DNA of 64,000 nucleotides from a virus: positions 1 through 64,000 of the IMG/VR virus record IMGVR_UViG_3300037961_003440; one strand, 5' to 3'. The translations under genes were made by a program, and so were the position numbers. The notes below the pieces were generated by a model, which saw only the letters and a program-made list of their open reading frames with translations, was not told the origin of the DNA and searched no databases. Shown one piece after another: positions 52,350-61,476 of this stretch; within the stretch, counting starts at the first letter, position 1; each line of letters opens with the position of its first letter.

Positions 52350-54608
52350 ATGGTAGATTATGCAAATCAAGATAAAATAACATCCTTAAGCGCAGCAAGT
52401 ACAGATGGAATAACAGATGGTGTAGACCATCTTCATAGCGGTATAATTAAAGTATTGTCAAAAATAAATAAAGGTAATTATATTGCAGAATATGGTTCTT
52501 CTGTATTTCAACAAATAGCAGGTAGTAGCAGAACCAAATTTAAATTTAATGGTGATATAAAATATGTTAGAGATGGAAGAATATATGTTGGTACTCCGAC
52601 TGAGGTTGAATTAACTTCAGACCCTAATGCGTCAAATGATAGGTATGATTTAATTGTGATTTCAGGTTCAGCATTAGCAGTTAGAACGGGTAATGATAAT
52701 TCTACACCCGTTGTACCGGATTTACAAAATGATGATATTCCCGTTGCTTTGATAAAGGTTGTTGGTGGTTCAAGTGCAAATGCGACAGATAGACATATTC
52801 AACTATATGGATATGACAAAACTACTTTTGCTCAATCTATACAAAAGTTATACAACAATGTTGGTACAGAATCTGCGACATTAGAAGCAAATGGAGATGT
52901 ATCATTAACAGGTAGTTTAATCGTAGGAAGTAATATTATCAAAGCATCAGACTCAGGAAGCACAATTACGATGGACACCAACGATAATGTAACCATTGGG
53001 AACAACTTAACAGTAGGGAATGACTTAACTTTAGGAAATAATGTAATTAGAGCATCCGATGGAGGAACAGTAATTACAACAGATACAAGTAGTAATGCAA
53101 CTATCATTAATAACTTAACAGTAGGTGGCGATTTACTTGGGCCGGTTAATGGTACATTTAATATTGCTTCAATGCAAAGTATGGTGTTTAAAGTAGATAC
53201 TCAAAATAATCGTAATGATACTTGGGCTTTTATGAATGGGGCAGGTGCTACGGTTGTTTCAATTGATGAAGTAGGTAATGTAAGTATGAACCATTTAGAT
53301 GTCAAGGGAGGTATTATTGATTCGTCGGTAACAGGAACAATAACTATGCAACAACATACAGTACTTAGTAATGGCCTTACTGTTACACCAAGTAGACCAA
53401 TTACAAATCAAGGTTATAGAGAAACCGTAGCAAGTAAATATATGGCTTTAACGGCTAATTCTAATTCAACTTCCGGTACTGTCATTCCTGATGGTAATCC
53501 AAATGCTTTACCGATAAATAGTACGGATTATGTTATAAGGCAAAATCTTATGGAAGCGATACAATATCCTTTAGATTGCTTAAAAGAAGTATATTATTTA
53601 GGTACGAATGAAGATGACCAAGTTGCTATGATTAATACTTTATCAAGCGGTTTATATTCAGGAGGTTCAAGTGACCCACTTTTTGAAATGAATATAGGTT
53701 TAACAGCAACAAATTTTCAAAATAATAATGGGTTATATGGTAGCGGTGGATTTGTATGTTTAGCAACAGACCCGCTTTCTGGTGGTGTAACGGATTTTGA
53801 AAATAGAAAAATTACATTAGTAAATACCAGTAATACACCTGTTTATATATTTACTTATTTAGGTATAGGGGAAGAAGGCTTCAATAAAATGATTGCACCG
53901 CTTTTTGGTAAGGGTATTTTTACACAAAATAGATTGAGTGGTTTGACAGCCATGAATTGTGTTAATTTACAATCTATGCTACATACTCAAATATTAAATA
54001 CAATAACACAAGCCCCACATAGTCTAACATTTTATACAGGTGGTGGAGGCAGTACACTTAACGTACTTGATGCTTATGTTTTAAAACCAACAGAAAGTGT
54101 TACATTACAAAACTTTAGCGTTGATACTGAAAATCCTGAAGATGAAATGATGCATCATCATGGATTTATGAGTAATCAAATAATCTCTCAATTTTATAAT
54201 CCACCAATTTCAGGTAATAGTGGGCCGCTTCATTATTGGATGCCTATTGCTAATGCAACAAATACTATAACAAGTAAAGTATTGTATAATGGTGTACACG
54301 ATAGTATATTTCCTCATGTTGCACAATCAGGTTATACAATACATTCAGCAAAAGTAGGCGGTAGTTCAATTAATTTACCACCTCATGCACCTCAAGGAAC
54401 ACAATATTTTGTTTATGCTGAAACAGCAACTGTTGTAATATGTGCTAATCCAAGTGGAGGACATTCAATAGAAACTGCTGGTATTGCTTCACAAGATGTT
54501 TTTACTAACTCTACCGCAACAACAACAGGACAATCAGATACATTAGCGGCAGGTGAAATGGCAACTTATGTTAAATTGGCTGCTAACAAATGGTTAAAGG
54601 TGGGTTGA
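52350..54608 (+). CDS. Tail fibre protein with beta repeats
   Basis: A 752-residue protein. Residues 1-140 resemble a baseplate-attaching domain (GRIYVGTPTEVELTSDPN, NDRYDLIVIS). Residues about 180-270 carry repeats of about 25 residues with phrases such as NVTIGNNLTVGNDLTLGNN and NATIINNLTVGGDL, expected to form a trimeric beta fibre. The C-terminal part is His/Gly-rich near EMMHHHGFMSN and beta-rich. Likely a host-binding fibre. Confidence 0.7.
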   Translation: MVDYANQDKITSLSAASTDGITDGVDHLHSGIIKVLSKINKGNYIAEYGSSVFQQIAGSSRTKFKFNGDIKYVRDGRIYVGTPTEVELTSDPNASNDRYDLIVISGSALAVRTGNDNSTPVVPDLQNDDIPVALIKVVGGSSANATDRHIQLYGYDKTTFAQSIQKLYNNVGTESATLEANGDVSLTGSLIVGSNIIKASDSGSTITMDTNDNVTIGNNLTVGNDLTLGNNVIRASDGGTVITTDTSSNATIINNLTVGGDLLGPVNGTFNIASMQSMVFKVDTQNNRNDTWAFMNGAGATVVSIDEVGNVSMNHLDVKGGIIDSSVTGTITMQQHTVLSNGLTVTPSRPITNQGYRETVASKYMALTANSNSTSGTVIPDGNPNALPINSTDYVIRQNLMEAIQYPLDCLKEVYYLGTNEDDQVAMINTLSSGLYSGGSSDPLFEMNIGLTATNFQNNNGLYGSGGFVCLATDPLSGGVTDFENRKITLVNTSNTPVYIFTYLGIGEEGFNKMIAPLFGKGIFTQNRLSGLTAMNCVNLQSMLHTQILNTITQAPHSLTFYTGGGGSTLNVLDAYVLKPTESVTLQNFSVDTENPEDEMMHHHGFMSNQIISQFYNPPISGNSGPLHYWMPIANATNTITSKVLYNGVHDSIFPHVAQSGYTIHSAKVGGSSINLPPHAPQGTQYFVYAETATVVICANPSGGHSIETAGIASQDVFTNSTATTTGQSDTLAAGEMATYVKLAANKWLKVG

Positions 54609-54609
54609 T

Positions 54610-55476
54610 ATGGATTTTCTTTTTACTAATTTAAAAAAGGGTACAAAGATTCGTAAAAAAAGATTAGCAGGTGGAGGTGGAGGTGGAGGTGCTCAAACAC
54701 CATCTACTAAATTACCCCCACCAACTAATATACCTATAAATTATCAGTTTTATTTAGGAACACCCGGTTCTAATGTTTATCCTGCAATTCATTTTACTTT
54801 TGTTAGTTTTGCACAAAATACTGTTTCAATAAGTACAGAAAACTTTGATACTTATACAGATATTACTTCTATGTCAGTAAATCCACCAACATCAAATCCT
54901 AATAATCCAATATCTCTTGTTCCAGAAACGACATATCAACAAGAAATATCAGTACCTGTTGCAACTGCTAATTCAAATATGGGTCATTCAGCAGGAATAG
55001 AAATAATCATTGGTGCTTTATTTAAGTTTAATCAATCTTATTCTCCTACACATTATTATGATTATGAATTAACAATTGTTTCTCAATCATTATCAAACGG
55101 TGCAACACTTAATGGTTTTGCAAATAGTAATGTACAAGGGCCAGCATCTACTATTCCTAATACTACTAATTGGCCGGCAGGTGGTAAAAGTGGTTGGTTT
55201 ATAGACCCATTTTTAACACAAAGTAATCAAACACCAGATACAGGTATTTACGGACAAAATTATAGTTTTATATTTGCTAATCCACCGTCTGTAACTAATG
55301 CTAATTGTCCAAGATTATTTATATTATATGGTGGTGGTAAAGGTTCTCAATTACCAATGCAAGTAGGAGACACATTCACTTTAAATTTAAAGGCTGGGTT
55401 AGATTTTAATGCTAATTATCCAAGTTCAACAACACCAATTTTTTATAATCATAGGATAGTGGTTACTTTAGTATAG
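54610..55476 (+). CDS. Fibre-associated protein with glycine run
   Basis: A 288-residue protein. A basic N-terminus is followed by seven glycines and a Pro/Thr-rich linker (residues about 20-45), then a beta-rich domain with YFQ/NST-rich strands (FTFVSFAQNTVSISTENFD) to a final YNHRIVVTLV. The gene begins one base after the fibre stop. It may be the tip or a chaperone of the fibre. No family recognised. Confidence 0.6.
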   Translation: MDFLFTNLKKGTKIRKKRLAGGGGGGGAQTPSTKLPPPTNIPINYQFYLGTPGSNVYPAIHFTFVSFAQNTVSISTENFDTYTDITSMSVNPPTSNPNNPISLVPETTYQQEISVPVATANSNMGHSAGIEIIIGALFKFNQSYSPTHYYDYELTIVSQSLSNGATLNGFANSNVQGPASTIPNTTNWPAGGKSGWFIDPFLTQSNQTPDTGIYGQNYSFIFANPPSVTNANCPRLFILYGGGKGSQLPMQVGDTFTLNLKAGLDFNANYPSSTTPIFYNHRIVVTLV

Positions 55477-55484
55477 GTGTTATT

Positions 55485-55628
55485 ATGGGTTATTGTTTAG
55501 CAAATTATTGTTTTACGGGCTATGAAATAACTATTTTAATAATATTAGAAATATTATTTTGGGCTGGATTAGGTTTTTTTGGGATGAAAAAGATAAAACG
55601 CAAAATTAAAAAAATACCTAAAAATTAA
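55485..55628 (+). CDS. Small membrane protein at the end of the structural block
   Basis: ATG 55485 follows AGGTGTT. The 47-residue product starts MGYCLANYCFTGYEIT, has one transmembrane segment (ILIILEILFWAGLGFFG) and a basic tail (KKIKRKIKKIPKN). The positive-inside rule places the tail in the cytoplasm. It is the last plus-strand gene before the convergent terminator region. Confidence 0.6.
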   Translation: MGYCLANYCFTGYEITILIILEILFWAGLGFFGMKKIKRKIKKIPKN

Positions 55629-55646
55629 AAATTGCGATTTTTGCAT

Positions 55647-55687
55647 AAAAAAAAACGAGGCATGGCCGAAAAACCGACCATACCCCG
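55647..55687 (-). terminator. Hairpin and T-tract terminator of the replication operon
   Basis: On the minus strand a stem of 13 pairs (arms at 55687-55675 and 55668-55656, with a loop of six) is followed by nine T residues (55655-55647). The pairs are complete only in minus-strand RNA, where three positions are G-U; in the plus strand they are A-C mismatches. The element therefore serves leftward transcription, and lies 22 bases after the exonuclease stop. It resembles a bacterial-type intrinsic terminator. Confidence 0.75.
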
Positions 55688-55708
55688 AAATTTTATACTC
55701 AATTTATT

Positions 55709-56314
55709 TTACCAATTTACTTGCAACTCACCAAATATACTTTTTTCTTCATCAAAGTATTTAACTACACCATTATCTTGTCCATATTTCCACAAATCAT
55801 ATGTCAATTGTGAATCTTTTAAACAATAATCTACCACATCATCATAATCTCCTGCTTTCCATTTTACCACAGAATCAATACTACTCATATTTTTCTGGTC
55901 ATCTATGGTACATTTAACTAAATTATCTAAATGAATTCTTTTACCATGTTCTTTTAATAAATAAGCACTTGTATCAATACATCTATTTGACTTATCTTCT
56001 AAAAATTTTCTTACAATATAAATATCCATAGAATCTCTAAGAACAGGTAAATCAAAAGCGTTAATATTATGCCCTAATAGAATTCCTCCTTTTTGGAAAT
56101 GTTCGTCTAAATCAAATTTAAACTCTCTTAATTCTTTAATTATAACAGTAGTATCTTTTTTTAAGTCTTTAAGAGGTTCATCTACATATATTACCCCATT
56201 ATTTCCATCCCATGTTGTAATACAAGCAACTTTGAATAGGTGAGTATTACCCCAACCTCCAATCTCATAACTTAAGTTTTTAGTTTCTATATCAAACGAT
56301 AATACATTACTCAT
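55709..56314 (-). CDS. DEDDy 3'-5' exonuclease
   Basis: A 201-residue protein with the motifs of DnaQ-like nucleases: SFDIET (Asp 8, Glu 10), GHNINAFDLPVL (Asp 88) and YCLKDSQLTYDLW (Tyr 163, Asp 167), so a DEDDy type as in the exonuclease domain of family B polymerases. It is separate from the polymerase, which has its own exonuclease domain. Likely role: editing or end processing in viral replication. Last gene of the minus-strand operon; overlaps the stop of the next upstream gene. Confidence 0.8.
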   Translation of the reverse strand: MSNVLSFDIETKNLSYEIGGWGNTHLFKVACITTWDGNNGVIYVDEPLKDLKKDTTVIIKELREFKFDLDEHFQKGGILLGHNINAFDLPVLRDSMDIYIVRKFLEDKSNRCIDTSAYLLKEHGKRIHLDNLVKCTIDDQKNMSSIDSVVKWKAGDYDDVVDYCLKDSQLTYDLWKYGQDNGVVKYFDEEKSIFGELQVNW

Positions 56315-57833
56315 CTTCTTTCACCTTTAATTTTACATAAGTCTGTGATTTTCTTAATTCTTCAAAAATATGTTTTACACTTTGCCAATGACGATAAAAT
56401 TTATTTCTACCACATTGTTCATTTTTTCTGAAGGATTCAATCATCAACTTCTTATCTACCCAACCATCTGTACCATTAACTTTAATCTTTGGGTTCGTTG
56501 AGTTATAAGCCGCAATATACATCTTCTCATTATTTTTATCAGAAAACCTTTTTGGTCTTTTCTTTAGTTTTTCTGTGAACCAACTTGTTATAGAATCAAA
56601 AGATTCATCTGTTAATTGTCTACCTTGTTTAATATGCTTTGCTGTAATCTTACTACTTCTTTCTGATATAGCACATAAAGCGGCCGCAATAGAAATGTTA
56701 TTAATCATATTCATTAAAAAGGTATTTAGTGCTTCATAAATATTATCATCAAAAGTATTCATATATTTCTTCATACCTCTCCATACATTCTTTAATGCTT
56801 TTTGACCATCATCTGTCCATTCAATAACTTTTCTTTTATCTCCATCAACAGCATCTAATCTATCTTGAACCCATCTATAAGTATTATAAAGCATCTCAGA
56901 AAATTCTTCATGATAAACTGCTGAACCATCTTCATCTTCTAAAATTTCTCCAACCATATCAATATAATCTTCTTCCATTTGTGCTCTTAAAGATTCAGGT
57001 ACATCTCTAACATAAAGCCACATTCTTTGGAATACACCTTTTGTTAAAATAACTTTTTCTAATCCTTCAGGTGGTAATGTCGTAGCCCACAAACTTCTTT
57101 GTGAATCAACAACTAAATCTCTACCCCATTCGGTTAGTCTTTTCTTAATTAAATGGCTCTTAGAATCTAAACGATTCATAAACTTTTGAAACAGCATAAC
57201 TGTTTCTTGTTTATGTTGTGATTCTTTAAATATACCAGAATGTTCAAACTCATCAAAAGCAATAATACCACTACCATAAAGGCTACCAAAAATGGTTAAA
57301 TCAATAACTTTAGGTATATCGTATTCGTCATCATCTCTTGCTTGTTGTCTATCATAGTCAGGATTATCTACATTTATTTTCATTGTTCCTAATAATGCTT
57401 GGTCTGTAAAACTATCAGGATTATTTAATGTAAATTGTCTAACTCCCGATAATGGTAAATTATTTCTTGTTGTAGGGTATGCGTTAATTAATTCAAAGGT
57501 TCTTTCCCATACAGGTTCAAGAAAATCAAACATAGTAGTCTTTCCACTTCTTGAAGTTTGAATCCAACAGTAATGGATTCTTGGGTCAAGCGTTAGTCTA
57601 CCAATTGGTACTCTAACTATATCTTTTAATATTTGTCCTAATGTTACAAAATATGACATCGTTGCTGAATAATCATTGTAAAGAGAAAACTCTCCTACTA
57701 CATTTTTCCATCTAATAGCATCTTTAGGTAATTCAATTTTCTTTGAGCGTATTACCTCTAAACTACTATTATCATTTACTTTTGCTAACGCATCATATAA
57801 TTCCCATTCATCTACATTTAAATCTTCAGCCAT
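56307..57833 (-). CDS. AAA+ ATPase, MCM-like or DUF3987-like helicase
   Basis: A 508-residue protein. P-loop TSRSGKTT at residues 93-100 and Walker B IIAFDEFEH at 190-198. Between them lies a basic/Asn-rich loop. The part at about 370-430 (MINNISIAAALCAISERSSKITAKH) resembles the lid/winged-helix region of MCM and DUF3987 ATPases; the C-terminal end looks like a winged helix. A replicative helicase would complete the set of polymerase, primase and nucleases in this operon. Exact family not settled. Confidence 0.7.
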   Translation of the reverse strand: MAEDLNVDEWELYDALAKVNDNSSLEVIRSKKIELPKDAIRWKNVVGEFSLYNDYSATMSYFVTLGQILKDIVRVPIGRLTLDPRIHYCWIQTSRSGKTTMFDFLEPVWERTFELINAYPTTRNNLPLSGVRQFTLNNPDSFTDQALLGTMKINVDNPDYDRQQARDDDEYDIPKVIDLTIFGSLYGSGIIAFDEFEHSGIFKESQHKQETVMLFQKFMNRLDSKSHLIKKRLTEWGRDLVVDSQRSLWATTLPPEGLEKVILTKGVFQRMWLYVRDVPESLRAQMEEDYIDMVGEILEDEDGSAVYHEEFSEMLYNTYRWVQDRLDAVDGDKRKVIEWTDDGQKALKNVWRGMKKYMNTFDDNIYEALNTFLMNMINNISIAAALCAISERSSKITAKHIKQGRQLTDESFDSITSWFTEKLKKRPKRFSDKNNEKMYIAAYNSTNPKIKVNGTDGWVDKKLMIESFRKNEQCGRNKFYRHWQSVKHIFEELRKSQTYVKLKVKEDE

Positions 57834-58510
57834 TAATATCTCACTTCCTTTTCTTCATTTAATGCCTTTAAAATATTTTCAGCAGTTTTATTTCCTATGC
57901 CTTTTATTTTAATAATATCTTTATTATTAGACATTGATATTTCTGCTATACTTCCAAAGGTCTTTAATAGGGCTTTTGCTTTTTCTACTGAAACACCCTG
58001 TATTTCAGAAAGCACATCTACTCTTACATCATCTGTTTTTATTTTCTTAGGTAATTCTTTGTGTATAATTAAATTTTTATCTATATGTTCTGTTGTTGCT
58101 AATATAATATGAGCCGCAGTTCTATAACTATCTACCCATATAGGTTTTACATCTGTATGTAATGCTATTGAAGTTAAAGCACCAACAAACATTTTCTTTA
58201 GTTTTGTTCTCCATGAGGTTGAATTATAATTTGTTCTATGTAAATATTCTATTGCGTCATCTAATGTTCCGTATATTAGTATTATGTTTTTATTGTAAGT
58301 TCTATCCATATTATCTAATTGATTAAATATTCTTTTGTTTCTTATAGATTGTAAAAAGTCTGCGGCTGATTTTGCTTCTATACAACAATCACCAACAATA
58401 TAATCACCAATCTCTAACCATTTCTTTTCTGTTTCTATTTTTGCTTTTTTTGCTATTGTTTCTAATGTTCTACTTAACTGTGAGTTTTCTCTACTATCAA
58501 TTATTATCAT
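57833..58510 (-). CDS. ERCC4/XPF-type structure-specific nuclease
   Basis: I prefer ATG 58510 to 58516 because GGAGGT then lies six bases away. The protein of 225 residues starts MIIIDSRENSQ (the D-x-R-E of ERCC4), with GDYIVGDCCIEAK following; the usual ERK is EAK here. The C-terminal 70 residues are a tandem helix-hairpin-helix (LSEIQGVSVEKAKALLKTFG, IKIKGIGNKTAENILKAL), as in XPF/Hef. It should cut branched DNA during replication or recombination. Overlaps the primase stop. Confidence 0.8.
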   Translation of the reverse strand: MIIIDSRENSQLSRTLETIAKKAKIETEKKWLEIGDYIVGDCCIEAKSAADFLQSIRNKRIFNQLDNMDRTYNKNIILIYGTLDDAIEYLHRTNYNSTSWRTKLKKMFVGALTSIALHTDVKPIWVDSYRTAAHIILATTEHIDKNLIIHKELPKKIKTDDVRVDVLSEIQGVSVEKAKALLKTFGSIAEISMSNNKDIIKIKGIGNKTAENILKALNEEKEVRY

Positions 58511-59543
58511 GACCATACCTCCAACACTTTCCTATACAAAGTCCTTCTTCAATTAAAGTATTACAATTAGGTGACATATATCTTCCATCTACAATAAAAC
58601 TAACGTGTTTTTTTGTTTCACTTGAATTATAATCAATCCATGTATCTTCATTAGAAGCGATTGTTTTTATTTCATGTTCTATTAATGCCTTAATATCATT
58701 TAAAGCATTACCAGATAAATTTCTTGGTTTAATATCTAAGTTTTCTTTTACAATAACAAGTTCAGATAAAAACTCATTATACCATTGTACTAATAAAACT
58801 CTTGCTCTATGATTAGGATTTTCAGCCATTACTGCATTTTTTAAACAAGGTAATATTGGTAAATCACCCGGACTATCAACACTATCAATTTCTATATCAG
58901 CAGTTTCCATTTTTTTAACTTTAGGCCAATTAACTAATTTATTACCATAATAAATAGGTTTTATATTTCTTTTACCTTTCTGAGAGAGTTTATATATACT
59001 GGGCAATCCATTTAATAAATCATCATGTGTAATAGGAATACACCAACGGTTTGCTTTTAAATGAAAAGTATTTTGTATTCTTCTAAGTCTACTTGTATTA
59101 ATAACAACAGTATCAAGATAAGGACTTTTATTTACAACATCATAACATATATTAAAAAAGGCTTTAATTTGTCTAAATGATTTTGCTATATTACCATATA
59201 CAAATATATGAAATCCTCTACCAGAAAAAGATATATTATGTTTGTAATCTTTTTCTAATAACCAATTGTGCATTTTTAATACATCTTGATACAATTCGGG
59301 CATGGATTTTTCATTACCATGTGCATCAAAATCTAAAAATATCCTGTCAAGAATAATAGAATATTCTAAACCTCTATTACTTGTAAAGTGTTCATAATTA
59401 TAAACGGATGTAAATAAATTCATTTTACCGTTATACATATTAATAAAGTCTTTATATTCCTTTTCATTTTTAACTACAATTCTTCCCGCTTCTCTTGCAT
59501 TATTTCTTAGACTCCCTGCCCACATTTCTCTCGGAAAATACAT
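58497..59543 (-). CDS. Archaeo-eukaryotic primase, PriS fused to PriL-like Fe-S domain
   Basis: ATG 59543 follows AAGGTGAT; an earlier ATG at 59558 lies across that SD. The 348-residue product has the PriS catalytic core: FLDFD (Asp 71, Asp 73), SGRGFHIFV (His 112) and SRLRRIQNT. The C-terminal part has PCLKNAV (Cys 233), then NHRARVLLVQWY, and SPNC, GLC, GKC (Cys 327, 336, 340), the four-cysteine pattern of the PriL C-terminal [4Fe-4S] domain. It should make primers de novo. Fused forms are known from archaeal plasmids such as pTN2. Confidence 0.85.
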   Translation of the reverse strand: MYFPREMWAGSLRNNAREAGRIVVKNEKEYKDFINMYNGKMNLFTSVYNYEHFTSNRGLEYSIILDRIFLDFDAHGNEKSMPELYQDVLKMHNWLLEKDYKHNISFSGRGFHIFVYGNIAKSFRQIKAFFNICYDVVNKSPYLDTVVINTSRLRRIQNTFHLKANRWCIPITHDDLLNGLPSIYKLSQKGKRNIKPIYYGNKLVNWPKVKKMETADIEIDSVDSPGDLPILPCLKNAVMAENPNHRARVLLVQWYNEFLSELVIVKENLDIKPRNLSGNALNDIKALIEHEIKTIASNEDTWIDYNSSETKKHVSFIVDGRYMSPNCNTLIEEGLCIGKCWRYGHDNN

Positions 59544-59631
59544 ATTTATCACCTTCATGTATTGAACAAAATAAATTATTAGTGTTAGTTAATTCGGCCT
59601 TACAGCCTTTAACCTTACACCTTTTACTCAT
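59500..59631 (-). CDS. Small zinc-finger protein overlapping the primase start
   Basis: ATG 59631 overlaps the previous TGA (ATGA). The 43-residue frame reads MSKRCKVKGCKAELTNTNN and then FCSIHEGDKY: C-x4-C and C-x2-H make a plausible zinc site. It runs 44 bases into the primase gene in another frame and contains the primase SD. The gap between the two larger genes is otherwise empty, so I regard it as probably real. Confidence 0.5.
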   Translation of the reverse strand: MSKRCKVKGCKAELTNTNNLFCSIHEGDKYVFSERNVGRESKK

Positions 59632-60110
59632 TCCATTCCTCTCTCTTTCAATTCACTATCACTTAATTGTTTAGTATCTGCTTTTATTCTATCTTTTAAA
59701 GTCATTATCTTTTCATTTTCGTTAGAACCGTCTTTAGGTCTTTCCAACTCTCTTTCCAATTCTTCTTCCATTTCTTTATTAATTTCTTCAATTGGTTCAT
59801 CATTAAAATTCACCGTCGCTGTTTTTAAATACAAAGATAGTTTTGCGGTAATCCATTCCTCTACTCTATCAAATGTTGTATTATATATTGCTTTAGCAAA
59901 AGACATTTGACCTTTTGGTAATTCTGTATCACAGATAATATAATATTTAGTTTCTATATCCATGTCAGATATTAATTCTCTTGCTAATTCTGATACAATA
60001 TCTTGTTTATTAATAATATCATTTAAAGTCCATTGTCTTTCCATTATTTTATTTTCTATTATACCGCTTTCATAAAATGTTTGACCTGCATTATTAGAAC
60101 CAATCGTCAT
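59628..60110 (-). CDS. Unknown protein of the replication operon
   Basis: ATG 60110 follows GGAGGAAGTCAAA and is preferred to ATG 60155. The product of 160 residues starts MTIGSNNAGQTFYESG. It has a central alpha/beta part (KYYIICDTELPKGQMSFAKA) and an acidic coiled-coil end (EEINKEMEEELERELERP). No family recognised. It starts inside the end of the nuclease gene and so is coupled to it; it may be a single-strand binding or accessory factor. Confidence 0.6.
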   Translation of the reverse strand: MTIGSNNAGQTFYESGIIENKIMERQWTLNDIINKQDIVSELARELISDMDIETKYYIICDTELPKGQMSFAKAIYNTTFDRVEEWITAKLSLYLKTATVNFNDEPIEEINKEMEEELERELERPKDGSNENEKIMTLKDRIKADTKQLSDSELKERGME

Positions 60111-60963
60111 TTTGACTTCCTCCATCTGCCGCTTCACAATGGTCATAATGTCCACAATGAATACATTTTTTATAGAAATAAGATGCTTTCCATTCTTGTT
60201 CTAAATATGATTCAATTAACTTTTCAAATGAAGCCTTAACTGCGGTTTCAGAACGCTTAGAAACTTTTTCAGCATATACATAATTACTTGCTGGATAATA
60301 CCAAGCCCAATGAGTAAAAGGAATATCAGGGTCTAATCCTAATTTTCTAATTTGTTCGGGGTCAGCATTTTCAAATAGTATTTTATAAAACGCCATTTCT
60401 TTTCTCATAACTGTTTTCTTAGTATCTTTCCAAGCACCTGTTTTTAATTCCATAGGTATATATCCTCCATCTTCAAAAAATAGTCTATCAATAATACCTT
60501 GCAAGTGTACTTCAATACCTGATTCAGTAGTGTACTTTGCATCTAACATTATTTCATTTCCAATAGGAATAAATGTATCAAGAGTTTCTTCTTGATGACA
60601 TTCAATAAACCTTTCAGTATTATAAGCAGACATAGCCGTGTATAAATCTTCATAATCTTCTTTATCTGTTTCGGGGTAAAGACTTCTAAAATGCTTTTGT
60701 AATTTCATAGGTTCTTCTATAAATTCTAACGCATCATCAATCTTTACAATTTTCCAAAACTCTTCTTGGGCATTATGTACAATTGTACCTTTAATCATAG
60801 CAGGACTTGTTTTTTGTTTTATATCGTCAATATATCCATACTTATAATTAAGGTTACAAAAGCCATAACTACCAATAGAAGATTTTGTAATCTTTAATAT
60901 AGGCGGTTTTCCATCTGTATTTCCTTCCCATTTATATGTGTATTCTCCATTTTCTTTTCTCAT
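60094..60963 (-). CDS. RecB/Cas4-like nuclease with Fe-S cluster
   Basis: ATG 60963 follows AAGGTGTTTAGA and is preferred to GTG 60972. The 289-residue product is a PD-(D/E)xK enzyme: His 63 in KGTIVHNAQ, Asp 159 in QGIIDRLFF, Glu 172-x-Lys 174 in MELKTGAW. One cysteine near the N-terminus (Cys 36 in YGFCNLNY) and three at the end (CIHCGHYDHC, Cys 267, 270, 276) form the four-cysteine frame of Cas4/AddB iron-sulphur nucleases. Role in DNA end processing or recombination. No CRISPR array is present in the window. Confidence 0.8.
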   Translation of the reverse strand: MRKENGEYTYKWEGNTDGKPPILKITKSSIGSYGFCNLNYKYGYIDDIKQKTSPAMIKGTIVHNAQEEFWKIVKIDDALEFIEEPMKLQKHFRSLYPETDKEDYEDLYTAMSAYNTERFIECHQEETLDTFIPIGNEIMLDAKYTTESGIEVHLQGIIDRLFFEDGGYIPMELKTGAWKDTKKTVMRKEMAFYKILFENADPEQIRKLGLDPDIPFTHWAWYYPASNYVYAEKVSKRSETAVKASFEKLIESYLEQEWKASYFYKKCIHCGHYDHCEAADGGSQNDDWF

Positions 60964-61001
60964 TCTAAACACCTTTTCTATATTTTTATTTGGGAGGATT
61001 T

Positions 61002-61475
61002 TTATTTCGCTTTTTTTAGTTCGTCAATTAATTGACTTGCCCCCTGTCGGGTAAGCCCTTCAGGTATATCTCCACCCAATTTTTTGATATACTTGATTTG
61101 ATTATCTGTTGGTTCTTTATCTGCATTTTCTTTAGATACTCTTGAAGTAGCACCTTCTAAATTAGTTCTTAACATAGAAGCAGTAGTTAAATCATGACAC
61201 GCTTTACATAATTCAACAACATTAGACCTTGCACTAATTAAGTGAAGTAGTCCTTCTTTTTTACATTTATGTTGAGATATTATATGATGCCATTCAGTAT
61301 ATCCATCTTCAGGGGCTTCTAAACAAATACTACAAATGCCTGTTTTAACCCAAAGATTTTCTTCTTCAAGTTGTAACTTAGCAATTTTTTCTTCAGCCTT
61401 GTTATACTTTTCTTCCAACCTATCCATTTCATTCTTCAATTTTTGTATTTCCTTAATATTACTTTTTTCTCTCAC
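61002..61475 (-). CDS. HNH nuclease-like protein with coiled coil
   Basis: GTG 61475 is preceded by GGTGGTAAT. The 157-residue product has an N-terminal coiled coil (LKNEMDRLEEKYNKAEEKIA), an HNH fold with CSIC, EWHHIISQHK and NVVELCKACHD, and a C-terminal module (DNQIKYIKKLGGDIPEGLT) that I recall at the end of other phage proteins. It lies between polymerase and Cas4-like nuclease in one operon, so a role in replication or recombination is more likely than homing. Confidence 0.7.
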   Translation of the reverse strand: MREKSNIKEIQKLKNEMDRLEEKYNKAEEKIAKLQLEEENLWVKTGICSICLEAPEDGYTEWHHIISQHKCKKEGLLHLISARSNVVELCKACHDLTTASMLRTNLEGATSRVSKENADKEPTDNQIKYIKKLGGDIPEGLTRQGASQLIDELKKAK

Positions 61476-61476
61476 A

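Noticed and set aside
55626-55646. AAAAATTGCGATTTTT palindrome as a plus-strand terminator
   Set aside because: Only A-T pairs in a short stem with a short T run; too weak to separate from AT-rich background, though convergent transcription must end near here.
60094-60972. Cas4-like nuclease as a sign of a CRISPR system
   Set aside because: No repeat-spacer array and no other cas genes in the window. The protein stands in a replication operon, where such nucleases are common in viruses.
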